Source: Halanaerobium saccharolyticum (GTDB taxonomy: Bacteria > Bacillota > Halanaerobiia > Halanaerobiales > Halanaerobiaceae). From it: DNA of 40,149 nt. Below the pieces are notes generated by a model that saw only the letters and a list, made by a program, of their open reading frames with translations, did not search any database and was not told where the DNA came from. The stretch spans positions 1 through 40,149 of the forward strand of contig NZ_SNWX01000029.1 of NCBI RefSeq assembly GCF_004362045.1, written 5' to 3'. The translations under genes and the position numbers were made by a program. Positions within the stretch are counted from its first letter, which is position 1; each line of letters starts with the position of its first letter. This document shows positions 24,910 through 33,675 of this stretch, in pieces.

Positions 24910-26288
24910 TGCTGAGCACCACCTTTAATTTTAGGTAAAATATAGCCTCTTGTACGCTGACTCTGTTTAAAATATTTTTGAGCTATTTGAACAACCTTTT
25001 CTCTGCTTAAATTATTGATATACTCTATTTTATCTTCAATTAAGTCTGCTCTATTAAAACGTAATTCATTTAATGCATAAGTAGAAGCTGCTGAATTAAT
25101 GTTTTTTTGAGAAAAAATTAGAGACTTTTGATATTGTTTTTTGACCATTTCAAATTCCTGAGCAGTTATTCCTTCAGCAAAAATCTTCTGCAATTCTCTG
25201 TCAAAAGCCTGCTGTGCCTGATCAACCAAGTTCTCATTAGTAGGAATAAAATAAATCAAAGCAAAAGATTTGACCCGCAGTGGAGACATAAAAGCACCAC
25301 TATCTAAGATGATTCCAGCTTCTTTTTGCAAATTTTCTTTTAAACGGGAACTCTGATTATTCGCCAGAATATCAAGAAAAATTTCCAGAGCAGCTATTTC
25401 AAGATTATCAGCCGCTGGAATCCTATAAAGCTGCAGAGCATACGGAATATTTGTATTTAAACGAACCCTATAAGTTTTTTCCTGATTCTGTTCAGGCAGC
25501 TCAAAATCTTTGCGCGGAATATTTTCTGATTGATACTCTCCATAATATTCTTGAGCCATTCTTTTTACTGCTTCAGCTTCTACATCACCACTGACTACAA
25601 TTAAAGCATTATTTGGAGAATAATAACGCTGATAATATTTTTTTAATTCTGCTGTAGAAATACTGTTAAGATCTTCCATCCAACCAATAACATTATGTTC
25701 TAGATAACTATCTTTGAAAGCATGGGCTTTAATTTTTTCAAAACCTCTGGAAAAAATATTATTTTCCGTCCGCATTCTTCTTTCCTGTTTAATAACTTCT
25801 CGCTCTCTATTAATTTCCTGCTCATTAAATCTTAGATTCTGCATTCTATCTGACTCTAAAGCCATTACCAGTTCCAGGGCCGAAGATGGTACTTCATGGT
25901 AATAATAAGTGTAATCGTAACTTGTAGCAGCATTAAGCTGGCCGCCAACTGAAGAAATTAAATCATCAATCTCACCTTCAGGAACATTTTTTGTACCTAA
26001 AAACATCAGGTGTTCTAAAAAATGAGAAATTCCAGTCTGATCCTCTTTTTCATCAATTGAACCCACATTATAGTAGATTGAATATCGAAGTAAAGGAATT
26101 GAATGATCCGGGAAAACCATAACCTGTAGTCCATTGTCTAATTTAAAACTCTGATACTCTGGCTGCTCAAATTTAATTTCTTCTGCTGCAGCTGTTAAAG
26201 TAAAAAATAAAGTTAGTGATAAAATACACATAAAAAAGAAAAATAATTTTATTTTTTGAATAAAGACGTTCTGTCTTAATTTTTCCAC
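24906..26288 (-). CDS. Exported M16 zinc peptidase
   Basis: A 460-residue M16 peptidase with a signal peptide (hydrophobic stretch about residues 15-34, ending TAAAEE). The inverted zinc motif HFLEH is at residues 89-93 and a distal Glu ligand lies in the EREVIKQE segment (Glu162 or Glu169). The late RSR-type region is present. The expected site of action is the periplasm or outer envelope; the substrate is unknown. The GTG at 26288 has GGAGG nine bases upstream. It is followed by the degenerate partner with a 4-base overlap, and it lies 85 bases after the cadC-like gene. Confidence 0.92.
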   Translation of the reverse strand: MEKLRQNVFIQKIKLFFFFMCILSLTLFFTLTAAAEEIKFEQPEYQSFKLDNGLQVMVFPDHSIPLLRYSIYYNVGSIDEKEDQTGISHFLEHLMFLGTKNVPEGEIDDLISSVGGQLNAATSYDYTYYYHEVPSSALELVMALESDRMQNLRFNEQEINREREVIKQERRMRTENNIFSRGFEKIKAHAFKDSYLEHNVIGWMEDLNSISTAELKKYYQRYYSPNNALIVVSGDVEAEAVKRMAQEYYGEYQSENIPRKDFELPEQNQEKTYRVRLNTNIPYALQLYRIPAADNLEIAALEIFLDILANNQSSRLKENLQKEAGIILDSGAFMSPLRVKSFALIYFIPTNENLVDQAQQAFDRELQKIFAEGITAQEFEMVKKQYQKSLIFSQKNINSAASTYALNELRFNRADLIEDKIEYINNLSREKVVQIAQKYFKQSQRTRGYILPKIKGGAQQ

Positions 26289-26373
26289 TTCTAATTGCCT
26301 CCTCTATTTAATTTTATAATTTTTTTGATCTGCTGGATAAATAAGATTTAAAATATTCAGTTCACAATTTCTT

Positions 26374-26754
26374 TTATTTGTCTTCAAGTACATGTTCCAG
26401 ACCCTGACCGAAAAGACACATTACATGGTCATCATCAAGCGAATAATAGACTGAGCGCCCTTCTTTACGGTACTTAACCAGTTTGTTATTTCTTAAAACT
26501 CTGAGCTGATGCGAAATGGCAGAAGAACTCATATTCAGTAATTCCGAAAGATCACAAACACATAATTCCCTTTCTTTGAGAGCATAAAGTATTTTAATTC
26601 TAGTTGGATCTCCCATTGTCTTAAATAATTCTGCCAGATCATAAACTACATCATCAGCCAGCGTTTTTTTCTTCATCACCTTTACTACCTGATTATCTGG
26701 ATTAAAAACCTCACAAATATCACACATTGCCTTTTCTTTTAATTGTGCTGCCAT
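26374..26754 (-). CDS. ArsR/SmtB-family metal-sensing repressor (CadC-like)
   Basis: A winged-helix repressor of 126 residues. Cys11 and Cys14 in the N-terminal arm (CDIC) and Cys65/Cys67 in ELCVCDL match the CadC-type cadmium/lead/zinc site; DDDH and a later His in LEHV resemble the alpha-5 zinc site. The DNA-reading helix is in LLNMSSSAISHQLRVL. The ATG at 26754 is chosen because GGAGTGG lies six bases before it. It follows the P-type ATPase gene in the same operon, so it probably represses the shared promoter at 29034-29062 until metal binds. Confidence 0.9.
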   Translation of the reverse strand: MAAQLKEKAMCDICEVFNPDNQVVKVMKKKTLADDVVYDLAELFKTMGDPTRIKILYALKERELCVCDLSELLNMSSSAISHQLRVLRNNKLVKYRKEGRSVYYSLDDDHVMCLFGQGLEHVLEDK

Positions 26755-26817
26755 CTTAATCCACTCCATTTTTTAATAATAAAATCTCTAGTTAATAATT
26801 TTAAACAAATAGTCAGT

Positions 26818-28971
26818 TTAGATATTATCTGTTTGTAAAATCCTCATAACATTAAATACAGCCATTAAGGCAACTCCAACATCGGCAAATACTGCTGCCC
26901 ACATTGAGGCCATTCCCAAAATACTCAATATCATCACAACTGCTTTAATTGAAAGAGCCATAATAATATTCTGCCAGACCAGTTTTTTAGTTTTAGCAGC
27001 AATATTTAAGGCAGTAACTATTTTAGAAGGTTCATCAGTCATCAGCACTACATCAGCAGCTTCAACTGCAGCATCTGACCCAAGTCCACCCATTGCGATT
27101 CCCAGATCAGAACGGGCAAGTACTGGAGCATCATTAATTCCATCACCAACAAAGGCCAGTTTTTTTGAATTACTTAATAGTTCTTCCACTTTTTTTACCT
27201 TCTGATCAGGAAGTAATTCTGCATAAAAATTATCAAGACCGAGTTTAGAAGCAACATCAGCTGCTGTCAACTTATTATCTCCGGTCAGCATTGCTAAATT
27301 TTTAATCCCCATCTTTTTTAGACTTAAAATTGCTTCTACAGCATCTTTTTTAAGCTGATCAGAAATTATAATTGAAGCCAAAAATTCACCATTCTGAGCC
27401 AGATATACAGCTGTCCCCGAATTTTTAGATTTTTGGAAGTTAATATTATTCTTCTGCATAAGTCTTTCATTTCCTGCTAAAATTTGATTATTACCCAGTA
27501 CAGCCTTAATACCAGCTCCCGAGATCTCCTGATAATCACTGTCTGCAGAATGTTTTTTATAATCTCCAGCTGCCTCAACAATTGACTGGGCTATAGGATG
27601 ATTAGAAAATTGTTCTGCTTCTGCAGCAATATTTAAAATTTCTTCCCGGCTGTGATCACTGTAAATATTTACTTCGGTTACTTTAAAATCACCTTCTGTT
27701 AGAGTTCCGGTCTTATCAAAAATAATGCTGTCCAGTTCATTTAGAGCTTCCAGATAATTTCCACCTTTAACTAAAATACCATTTTTTGATGCCAGACCGA
27801 TACCACCAAAAAAACCAAGCGGTATAGAAACAACCAGAGCACAGGGACAGGAAACGACCAAAAAGACTAAGGCTCTATAAAACCAGGGACTGAATGCTGC
27901 TCCGGTAAATAGAGGCGGCAAAATCGCAACTAAAGCTGCTGACAGAACCACAAACGGGGTGTAATAGCGAGCAAATTTGGTAATAAACTGCTCAGTAGGT
28001 GCTTTTTTGGAACTGGCATTTTCCACCAGTTCTAATATTTTTTTAACAGTCGAATCTTTATATTCTTTAGTTACTTTAACAGTTATTAATTTATTTAAAT
28101 TGATCATCCCACTTAAGACCTGATCACCTTCTGCTACATCTTTAGGCAGGGATTCTCCAGTTAGTGCTGAAGTCTCAAGTGCTGTCTCTCCACTTACTAT
28201 TTTGCCATCAACAGGAATTTTTTCTCCTGCCTTAACAGCAATTAAATCATCAACATTTAATTGCTCTGGCTCAACTTTAATAATTTCTTCATCTTTAACC
28301 AAATTAGCATATTCAGCCTGAATATCCATCAAATCCTTAATTGAACGGCGGGAATTATTGACTGCTCTTTCCTGAAATAATTCTCCTACCATATAAAAAA
28401 GCATTACTGCAACTGCTTCCGGATATTCGCGAATTCCAAAGGCCCCGATGGTTGCTATGACCATTAAGAAATTTTCATCAAAAATCTGACCACGGCCAAT
28501 ATTTAAAACCGCAGATTTAAGAACAGGATAGCCGATTAAAAAGTAGGCTGTTATGTAAGCCGGTAGAGCCAGAGTATTAAAAACAGTATTTGCAAAAATA
28601 TTTAAATGAGAAAAACTAAGTGCAAAGGCAAAAAACAGAGCCCCAATAAAAATATTTTTCTTTTCCCAGAGATAAGATTTAAGAGAAGAGTTATTATCAT
28701 TTTTTTTGTTTTGATTATTACTTTTATCTTTAACTTTTACTCCAGGTTCAATCCTATCTGAAATATTCTGTAATTCGTCTTTAATTTTTTCCAGTCTTGA
28801 TTCTTCTGCTGCAACTTTAAGAGTGGAAGTTGCAAAGTTAAGTTCTACATTTTCCATACCCTCAAGATTTTTTACCTGATTCTCAATTTTTAAGGCACAG
28901 TTTGAGCAGTTTAATCCTTCCAGTTCAAATTCTTTTTGATTCTTTTCTTTTTTTTCCAGTGTGTTCTGCAT
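26818..28971 (-). CDS. Zn/Cd/Pb-type P1B ATPase
   Basis: A metal-efflux ATPase of 717 residues. An N-terminal heavy-metal domain carries GLNCSNC (Cys22, Cys25). The membrane metal site CPC is in SCPCALVVS, the phosphorylated Asp in DKTGTLTEG, and the hinge in GDGINDAPVLARSD. The last-helix segment ADVGVALMAVFN keeps the Asp typical of Zn/Cd/Pb rather than copper pumps. The start at 28971 is supported by GAGGTGG five bases upstream; the longer in-frame version lacks a site and would cover the operator. It is the first gene of an operon with the CadC-like repressor. Confidence 0.93.
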   Translation of the reverse strand: MQNTLEKKEKNQKEFELEGLNCSNCALKIENQVKNLEGMENVELNFATSTLKVAAEESRLEKIKDELQNISDRIEPGVKVKDKSNNQNKKNDNNSSLKSYLWEKKNIFIGALFFAFALSFSHLNIFANTVFNTLALPAYITAYFLIGYPVLKSAVLNIGRGQIFDENFLMVIATIGAFGIREYPEAVAVMLFYMVGELFQERAVNNSRRSIKDLMDIQAEYANLVKDEEIIKVEPEQLNVDDLIAVKAGEKIPVDGKIVSGETALETSALTGESLPKDVAEGDQVLSGMINLNKLITVKVTKEYKDSTVKKILELVENASSKKAPTEQFITKFARYYTPFVVLSAALVAILPPLFTGAAFSPWFYRALVFLVVSCPCALVVSIPLGFFGGIGLASKNGILVKGGNYLEALNELDSIIFDKTGTLTEGDFKVTEVNIYSDHSREEILNIAAEAEQFSNHPIAQSIVEAAGDYKKHSADSDYQEISGAGIKAVLGNNQILAGNERLMQKNNINFQKSKNSGTAVYLAQNGEFLASIIISDQLKKDAVEAILSLKKMGIKNLAMLTGDNKLTAADVASKLGLDNFYAELLPDQKVKKVEELLSNSKKLAFVGDGINDAPVLARSDLGIAMGGLGSDAAVEAADVVLMTDEPSKIVTALNIAAKTKKLVWQNIIMALSIKAVVMILSILGMASMWAAVFADVGVALMAVFNVMRILQTDNI

Positions 28972-29003
28972 TTTTACCACCTCAACTTTATATTTATTAT
29001 ATA

Positions 29004-29017
29004 TGAACAATTATTCA
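29004..29017. promoter_or_regulatory. ArsR/SmtB-type operator
   Basis: TGAACAATTATTCA is an imperfect inverted repeat matching the CzrA/SmtB operator type (TGAAyAA-nn-ATTCA). It lies about 17 bases downstream of the -10 box of the cad promoter and before the ATPase start. The likely ligand is the CadC-like product of this operon. Confidence 0.65.
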
Positions 29018-29033
29018 AGTGTTTGTTGAATTT

Positions 29034-29062
29034 ATTATAAAATATATTTTTATCACTGTCAA
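29034..29062 (-). promoter_or_regulatory. Promoter of cadA/cadC-like operon
   Basis: A perfect sigma-A consensus promoter on the minus strand: TTGACA (29057-29062), 17-base spacer, TATAAT (29034-29039). The transcription start is predicted near 29027, followed by the operator at 29004-29017. A consensus promoter gated by a repressor is typical of metal-resistance operons. Confidence 0.8.
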
Positions 29063-29108
29063 GGCAGTAATTTTAAAAACTTGATTATATATTTTAATAA
29101 ATATAAAA

Positions 29109-29145
29109 ACTCCCCATTACAAAATAAAAATTTGTAATGAGGAGT
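29109..29145 (-). terminator. Terminator of M23 peptidase gene
   Basis: ACTCCCCATTACAAA (29109-29123) pairs with TTTGTAATGAGGAGT (29131-29145), a 15-bp stem with one wobble, followed by TTTTTATATTT on the minus strand. Confidence 0.85.
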
Positions 29146-29167
29146 AATAGCCATTGTCTATTCATTT

Positions 29168-30310
29168 TTAGCGGTTAATATAATCTAAAGGATTCTCAGG
29201 CCTCCCATTGACCTGTACTTCAAAGTGTAAATGTGGTCCAGTTGAATTACCAGTATTACCGGAACGAGAAATCACTTCTCCTTTACCCACTGATTCGCCT
29301 TCTCTAACTAAAAGCTTGGAGTTATGAGCATAAAGGGTTCTCAGTCCCCTTTGATGTTCAATAATTACCACATAACCGTAACCAGTAGCCCAGCCGCTGT
29401 AAACCACTCGCCCAGAACTAACTGCTCTAATTGGACTACCCATTGGAGCTGCAAAATCAATTCCTTCATGCATTCTGCCCCAGCGTGGTCCATAATAAGA
29501 GGTGATACGGGTATTAATGGGGTACATAAATTTCTGATCCAGCCGATCCTGATAACTGAATTCCGGTTTTGCCCCTCTTAAAATTAATTTCTGATCAATT
29601 TTAAGCGAAGCTGCATCTTCTATATTATTATCTTTCATAATAGTTTCTGCTTTTAGATCAAACTTCCGGGCAATACTGACCACACTTTCGCCAGGTGAGA
29701 CCCGATAAATAATTCCTTTAACCGGTAAAATCTTAAATTTCTGACCGGGTTTAATACTATTCATATTACTAATATTATTAGCACCAATTAGAGAATCAAT
29801 ATTCAGGTCATGTTTATCTGCTATATCCCAGAGTGTTTCTCCTTTTTTTACCTTATGTACTTTAACCTGATCTATTAATTGTGGTTCAGGTTTTCTTTTA
29901 AAAACTGTTTTCTGATTATCGGAATTATTATTTTCTTCTCTTTGAGTTTTAAAATTAGAATTATTATCTCTATTTAAATTAAAATTGTTATCAATCTTTT
30001 TTCTATCGGTATCTATAGCCTGCAGACTGCTGGCCTGCTCTGAAGCTGAATTCTTATTTTCTTCTTTTAGAGCAAGCTGTTCTGAAATTTGATTATTATT
30101 TTGCTCAGCTGAATTATTTACCTTATTCTCACTAATATTTGTATTAATATTTCTGATTTCCTGGATTCGATGACTACTCTGTTCAATTTCTCTCTGCTGA
30201 TTATTGGGGGTTCCAATTCGCCCACCTACATTCATGGAATTACTGTAGGCAGAAAAGGTAAGTAAAATAAATATGATAAAAAAACCGGTTAAACGTTCTC
30301 GTCTTCTCAA
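29168..30310 (-). CDS. LysM-M23 cell-wall endopeptidase
   Basis: An exported murein hydrolase of 380 residues. A signal or anchor segment covers about residues 8-22; an Asn/Gln/Ser-rich linker runs to about 145; LysM domains lie at 151-195 and 201-245; and an M23 lysostaphin-type domain fills the end. Zinc ligands are His281 and Asp285 (HEGID), with His329, His360 and His362 (HLHF). The start is TTG at 30310 with AGGTGGAG just upstream. It probably cuts peptidoglycan cross-links or activates another hydrolase. A -10 box at 30380-30385 and an inverted CTGTTATAAT pair (30348-30357, 30380-30389) precede it. Confidence 0.92.
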   Translation of the reverse strand: MRRRERLTGFFIIFILLTFSAYSNSMNVGGRIGTPNNQQREIEQSSHRIQEIRNINTNISENKVNNSAEQNNNQISEQLALKEENKNSASEQASSLQAIDTDRKKIDNNFNLNRDNNSNFKTQREENNNSDNQKTVFKRKPEPQLIDQVKVHKVKKGETLWDIADKHDLNIDSLIGANNISNMNSIKPGQKFKILPVKGIIYRVSPGESVVSIARKFDLKAETIMKDNNIEDAASLKIDQKLILRGAKPEFSYQDRLDQKFMYPINTRITSYYGPRWGRMHEGIDFAAPMGSPIRAVSSGRVVYSGWATGYGYVVIIEHQRGLRTLYAHNSKLLVREGESVGKGEVISRSGNTGNSTGPHLHFEVQVNGRPENPLDYINR

Positions 30311-30442
30311 TTTTTCTCCACCTTTTTGAGTTATGATTAGTTTTCTGCTGTTATAATGAAAATTGTTATCTACTTTACTATTATAACAGAATTCAGCAGC
30401 TATTTAAAGAGTTTGAGATTAAAAATAAATTAAATATTCACT

Positions 30443-31528
30443 TTAGCTAATATTATCCCGAAACACATCTACAACAAACGGTGAGAACTGTTTGCCGCGA
30501 TTATTAATTATTCTCTTAACTGCTTCTTCCTTTCTAAGAGCTTTTCTGTATGAGCGATCAGAAGTCATGGCATCCCAGGCATCAGCAACAGAAACAATCT
30601 GAGAAATAAGTGGGATTTCTTCTCCTGCTAAACCGGCAGGGTAGCCGCTGCCGTCCCAGTGTTCATGGTGATGGAGTATATATTTTGCAATATTTTTTAA
30701 TTCAGCTGAATCTTTCAAAGTTTTATAAGCAAGTTCGGGATGTTTTTTTATCTCAGAAAACTCTTTTGTAGTTAAAGGCCCCTTTTTATTTAATATTGAA
30801 GCCGGGATTAGAGTCTTACCAAAATCATGCAAAATTCCTGTCCAGTAAGTTTTTTTGATCTCTTCTCTATTTAAACCCATTCTTTTTGCAAGCTTTCTGC
30901 TCAACTTCGCTACTTTTTGGTTATGCCCTGCTGTATATTGATCATGGAGACCAAGCAGGTTAGTTAAAGACAAAATAATTTCCTCTTTAAATTTTTCCTC
31001 CAGCCTCTGATAACGTTTTGTGGTTAAATAGGAGGAGGCAATCTTTTCTAAAATTGAAACCATTTTTATTGACCGGGCACTGAAAATTTTAGAACTTTCT
31101 GTTCCCAGGTATAAAACCACCGCCCCCAGAAAATCATTATTAACTTTTAAATTTATAGTAAGCTTTTTATTTTCTTTTTGAGATTTAAAAATAATATCGG
31201 TAGAATATTTCTGCCCTGATTTCTCATAAAATTTTTCTCCATTTATAAAAATATCGTCTTTTCTATATACTTTTTCTAAAAAATAAGCAGACTCTTCCTT
31301 ATTTATAACTATCTTCCCATAGTCAGCTTCCGGAATTAAATTAAATGATTTGTCCAAAATTAAATATAAAAAATCAATTTCATTTTTTGCCTGATTTATT
31401 TCCTCAATAATTTCAATTATACTCTCGAAATTTAAGTTTAGTTCAGCCAGTTTTAAACAGGAATTCCTTAATTTCCAGTCCTGTTCTTCTATTATTCTTT
31501 TTGGTCCAGCAGTATAATTATTCTTCAT
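30443..31528 (-). CDS. HD-GYP domain protein with N-terminal GAF-like region
   Basis: About 361 residues. The N-terminal part (about 35-180) looks like a GAF-type sensor. The C-terminal 170 residues are an HD-GYP domain with GHNQKVAKLS, LHDFGKTLIP, HHHEHWDGSGYP and SVADAWDAMTSDRSYR, which in this family hydrolyses cyclic di-GMP or related dinucleotides. No membrane helix is seen. The ATG at 31528 with AAAGGGG five bases upstream is preferred; the TTG at 31573 would overlap the TATAAT of the promoter at 31579-31608. Monocistronic, divergent from the glutaredoxin-like gene. Confidence 0.88.
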   Translation of the reverse strand: MKNNYTAGPKRIIEEQDWKLRNSCLKLAELNLNFESIIEIIEEINQAKNEIDFLYLILDKSFNLIPEADYGKIVINKEESAYFLEKVYRKDDIFINGEKFYEKSGQKYSTDIIFKSQKENKKLTINLKVNNDFLGAVVLYLGTESSKIFSARSIKMVSILEKIASSYLTTKRYQRLEEKFKEEIILSLTNLLGLHDQYTAGHNQKVAKLSRKLAKRMGLNREEIKKTYWTGILHDFGKTLIPASILNKKGPLTTKEFSEIKKHPELAYKTLKDSAELKNIAKYILHHHEHWDGSGYPAGLAGEEIPLISQIVSVADAWDAMTSDRSYRKALRKEEAVKRIINNRGKQFSPFVVDVFRDNIS

Positions 31529-31578
31529 CTTGTCCCCTTTCTGAATAAATGGATTAAATATATCCTGGTTCAAAAATA

Positions 31579-31608
31579 ATTATACCATATTTTTACATTA
31601 AATTGTAA
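31579..31608 (-). promoter_or_regulatory. Promoter of HD-GYP gene
   Basis: TTACAA (31603-31608) and TATAAT (31579-31584) on the minus strand are 18 bases apart, about 50 bases before the chosen start codon. Confidence 0.5.
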
Positions 31609-31702
31609 TATTTTTCAATTTAATTTTTTTAAAGGAATTTAAAGATTTAAATAGAAATTATAGTTAGAAGATAATAATTATTAATTTGGAAAGGATGATA
31701 AA

Positions 31703-31948
31703 ATGTCTGACTTAAAATTATACTATTTTCCTACCTGTCCTTACTGCAAAAAAGTCTTAAAAGTTATTGAAAATAATGACTTAGATGAAATTGAATTAAA
31801 AAATATTAATCAAGATCAGGAAGCCGAAGCAGAGTTGATTGAAGTGGGAGGTAAAAGACAGGTACCCTGTTTATTTATCGATGGTGAGCCTTTATATGAG
31901 TCTGATGATATTGTTGACTGGCTGAAAAGCAATCTGGTTCAAGATTAA
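31703..31948 (+). CDS. Glutaredoxin-like thiol-redox protein
   Basis: A small thioredoxin-fold protein of 81 residues with an N-terminal CPYC active site at residues 12-15 and the cis-proline segment QVPCLFIDG near residues 53-61. The C-terminal YESDDIVDWL helix resembles the GST N-terminal-like or GrxC-type family. It likely reduces disulfides or mixed thiols in the cytoplasm, with an unknown partner. AAAGGA precedes the ATG. The gene stands alone and converges on rpiA across a shared terminator. Confidence 0.87.
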   Translation: MSDLKLYYFPTCPYCKKVLKVIENNDLDEIELKNINQDQEAEAELIEVGGKRQVPCLFIDGEPLYESDDIVDWLKSNLVQD

Positions 31949-31971
31949 TTTGATAAAGTTTGATTTTAATA

Positions 31972-31995
31972 AAAGCCGCTCTTAAGAGCGGCTTT
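31972..31995. terminator. Bidirectional terminator between glutaredoxin-like gene and rpiA
   Basis: A perfect 10-bp stem AAAGCCGCTC/GAGCGGCTTT with a TTAA loop. T-rich sequence follows on both strands, serving the convergent genes. Confidence 0.9.
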
Positions 31996-32039
31996 ATATT
32001 TTTTAAAGATATAATTTTTTAATTAAAGATACTAATAGC

Positions 32040-32711
32040 TTAATCTTTTTCTAATACTTCAATGTGTCCATCATTATAACCAACAACCACTATTTCTGCC
32101 ATTTCCGCAAAGATCCCATTTTCTACTACCCCTGGTAATTTATTTAACTCCACAGTTAGTTTTACAGGATTTTTAATTTTTCCAAAGTCACAATCTAAAA
32201 TATAATTACCATTGTCAGTTACAAAAATTTCTCCATCTTCTTTTCTGATTTCTGAGCTGCAGCTGAATTTTTCAATCATGCGCTGGGTATACTGCCAGCT
32301 AAAAGGTGTTATTTCTATCGGTAAAGGAAATGCCCCTAAATGCTTAACTAACTTTGATTCATCAACAACAATAACTAATTTATCTGTGGCTGAGGCAACT
32401 ATTTTTTCTCTTAATAAAGCACCCCCACCACCCTTGATTAAGTTGAAATCCGGATCCACCTCATCTGCACCATCAATTGTTAAATCAAGTGATTTAACAT
32501 CAGCTAACTCCACTAATTCAATTCCTTCTTCAGCAGCCAGTTCTGCAGTTTCTTTAGAAGTTGGAACCGCCTTTACTTTCAACCCATTTCTAACCATTTC
32601 TCCTACTTTTTTGATAGCATAATAGGCAGTAGAACCAGTACCCAGACCAATTATCATTCCAGCTTCAATATATTCTGCTGCTTTTTCACCTGTTAATTTT
32701 TTTGCTTTCAT
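32040..32711 (-). CDS. rpiA: Ribose-5-phosphate isomerase A
   Basis: Interconverts ribose 5-phosphate and ribulose 5-phosphate. The 223-residue protein has GLGTGSTAYYAIKKVGE, the catalytic-region DGADEVDPDFNLIKGGGGALLREKIVA and the KLVKHLGAFPLPIE segment. GGGAGAG lies seven bases before the ATG. Single gene; its pathway partner transketolase is elsewhere in this window. The 263-base gap upstream (32712-32974) is AT-rich, holds no gene and divides it from a divergent phospholipase-like gene. Confidence 0.96.
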   Translation of the reverse strand: MKAKKLTGEKAAEYIEAGMIIGLGTGSTAYYAIKKVGEMVRNGLKVKAVPTSKETAELAAEEGIELVELADVKSLDLTIDGADEVDPDFNLIKGGGGALLREKIVASATDKLVIVVDESKLVKHLGAFPLPIEITPFSWQYTQRMIEKFSCSSEIRKEDGEIFVTDNGNYILDCDFGKIKNPVKLTVELNKLPGVVENGIFAEMAEIVVVGYNDGHIEVLEKD

Positions 32712-32974
32712 CAGTCATCTCTCCCTTAATATATTATTTTTTATAAATTCCAACTTTAAATCTCATTCATTTGCATTAAATATTTTGATAAATTATTACT
32801 CTTTAAATAGATAAAGTACTAAAATTAACTTCAAATAAAATCTTATCAAAAGTAAAATATATAATCAACTTTTCCAGGTTGTTTTACATTATTATCCATT
32901 TGCTAAAAAGAGTTTATTATGTTATTATTGATTTAATGAAAATAAGTTTATAAGGACATAATAACCGGGAGGTA

Positions 32975-33595
32975 TTGACACTGGATACTAGAACTCATAA
33001 AATGTTGGCTTATAAAATCCATGATCATTTTGCAAAAAATGGTGTCTGGCTTTCCAAAATGGCGTTAGCCTGGGGAAGTATGAAACCGGATTTTATTGAA
33101 GGAAAAATAAGTCACTTTAAAGATGAAACTATAGAAGACTTTTATCAACAATTTGATAAATTAAAGGAAATGGACCCAGACCAAACCCCTTATCGTTTCG
33201 CTGTTATGCTGGGAGAACTATTTCATTATATTGCAGATTATTTCTGCAGAGCTCATAATGATCCTGAACTTAATCCAGGAACACTGTGGGAAAAAACAGT
33301 TCACATTTTTCATGAATGGCAATTAAATCAACATGCCAAAAATTTACATCCAGATTTTTTTAAAAAAGAACTTGAAGAAAAATTTGTTTATAAAAATGAT
33401 CTGGAGACTTTTATTGAAAAAGAACACGCAGCATTTTTAGATAGAGATTATAGTTTTGAAAATGATCTCGCTTCAGCTTTTAGAATTTCTGTTTTAATGA
33501 CAAATAAGCTGATTTATGAGATGCAGTTAGAAGAAAACTATGCTTTTGCCCATGTTTTTAATTTAAGGCATCGTCTGCTCTATCAGAATGCATAA
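32975..33595 (+). CDS. Zinc-dependent phospholipase C family protein
   Basis: A 206-residue protein with the histidine pattern of the zinc-dependent phospholipase C fold: an early RTHK, GSMKPDF, GELFHYIADYFCRAHND, and HIFHEW. No signal peptide is visible, unlike secreted phospholipases, so it is probably a cytoplasmic member of this broad family with unknown substrate. The start is unsure: the TTG at 32975 lies only two bases after GGGAGG, whereas a CTG at 32981 would have an eight-base spacing. A promoter-like TTGCTA, 17 bases, TATTAT precedes it. Monocistronic. Confidence 0.78.
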   Translation: MTLDTRTHKMLAYKIHDHFAKNGVWLSKMALAWGSMKPDFIEGKISHFKDETIEDFYQQFDKLKEMDPDQTPYRFAVMLGELFHYIADYFCRAHNDPELNPGTLWEKTVHIFHEWQLNQHAKNLHPDFFKKELEEKFVYKNDLETFIEKEHAAFLDRDYSFENDLASAFRISVLMTNKLIYEMQLEENYAFAHVFNLRHRLLYQNA

Positions 33596-33620
33596 ATTAA
33601 ATTTAATAGTAAAATTATAA

Positions 33621-33650
33621 AGAGGAGCTCAGTTTTTAACTGGCTCCTCT
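33621..33650. terminator. Terminator between phospholipase-like gene and fxsA
   Basis: AGAGGAG (33621-33627) and CTCCTCT (33644-33650) form the base of a hairpin with an inner CAGTT/AACTG stem. TTTTT follows on the plus strand and TTTATAATTTT on the minus strand, so it can serve both convergent genes. Confidence 0.8.
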
Positions 33651-33675
33651 TTTTGCTGCTTATTTAGTAAAATAT

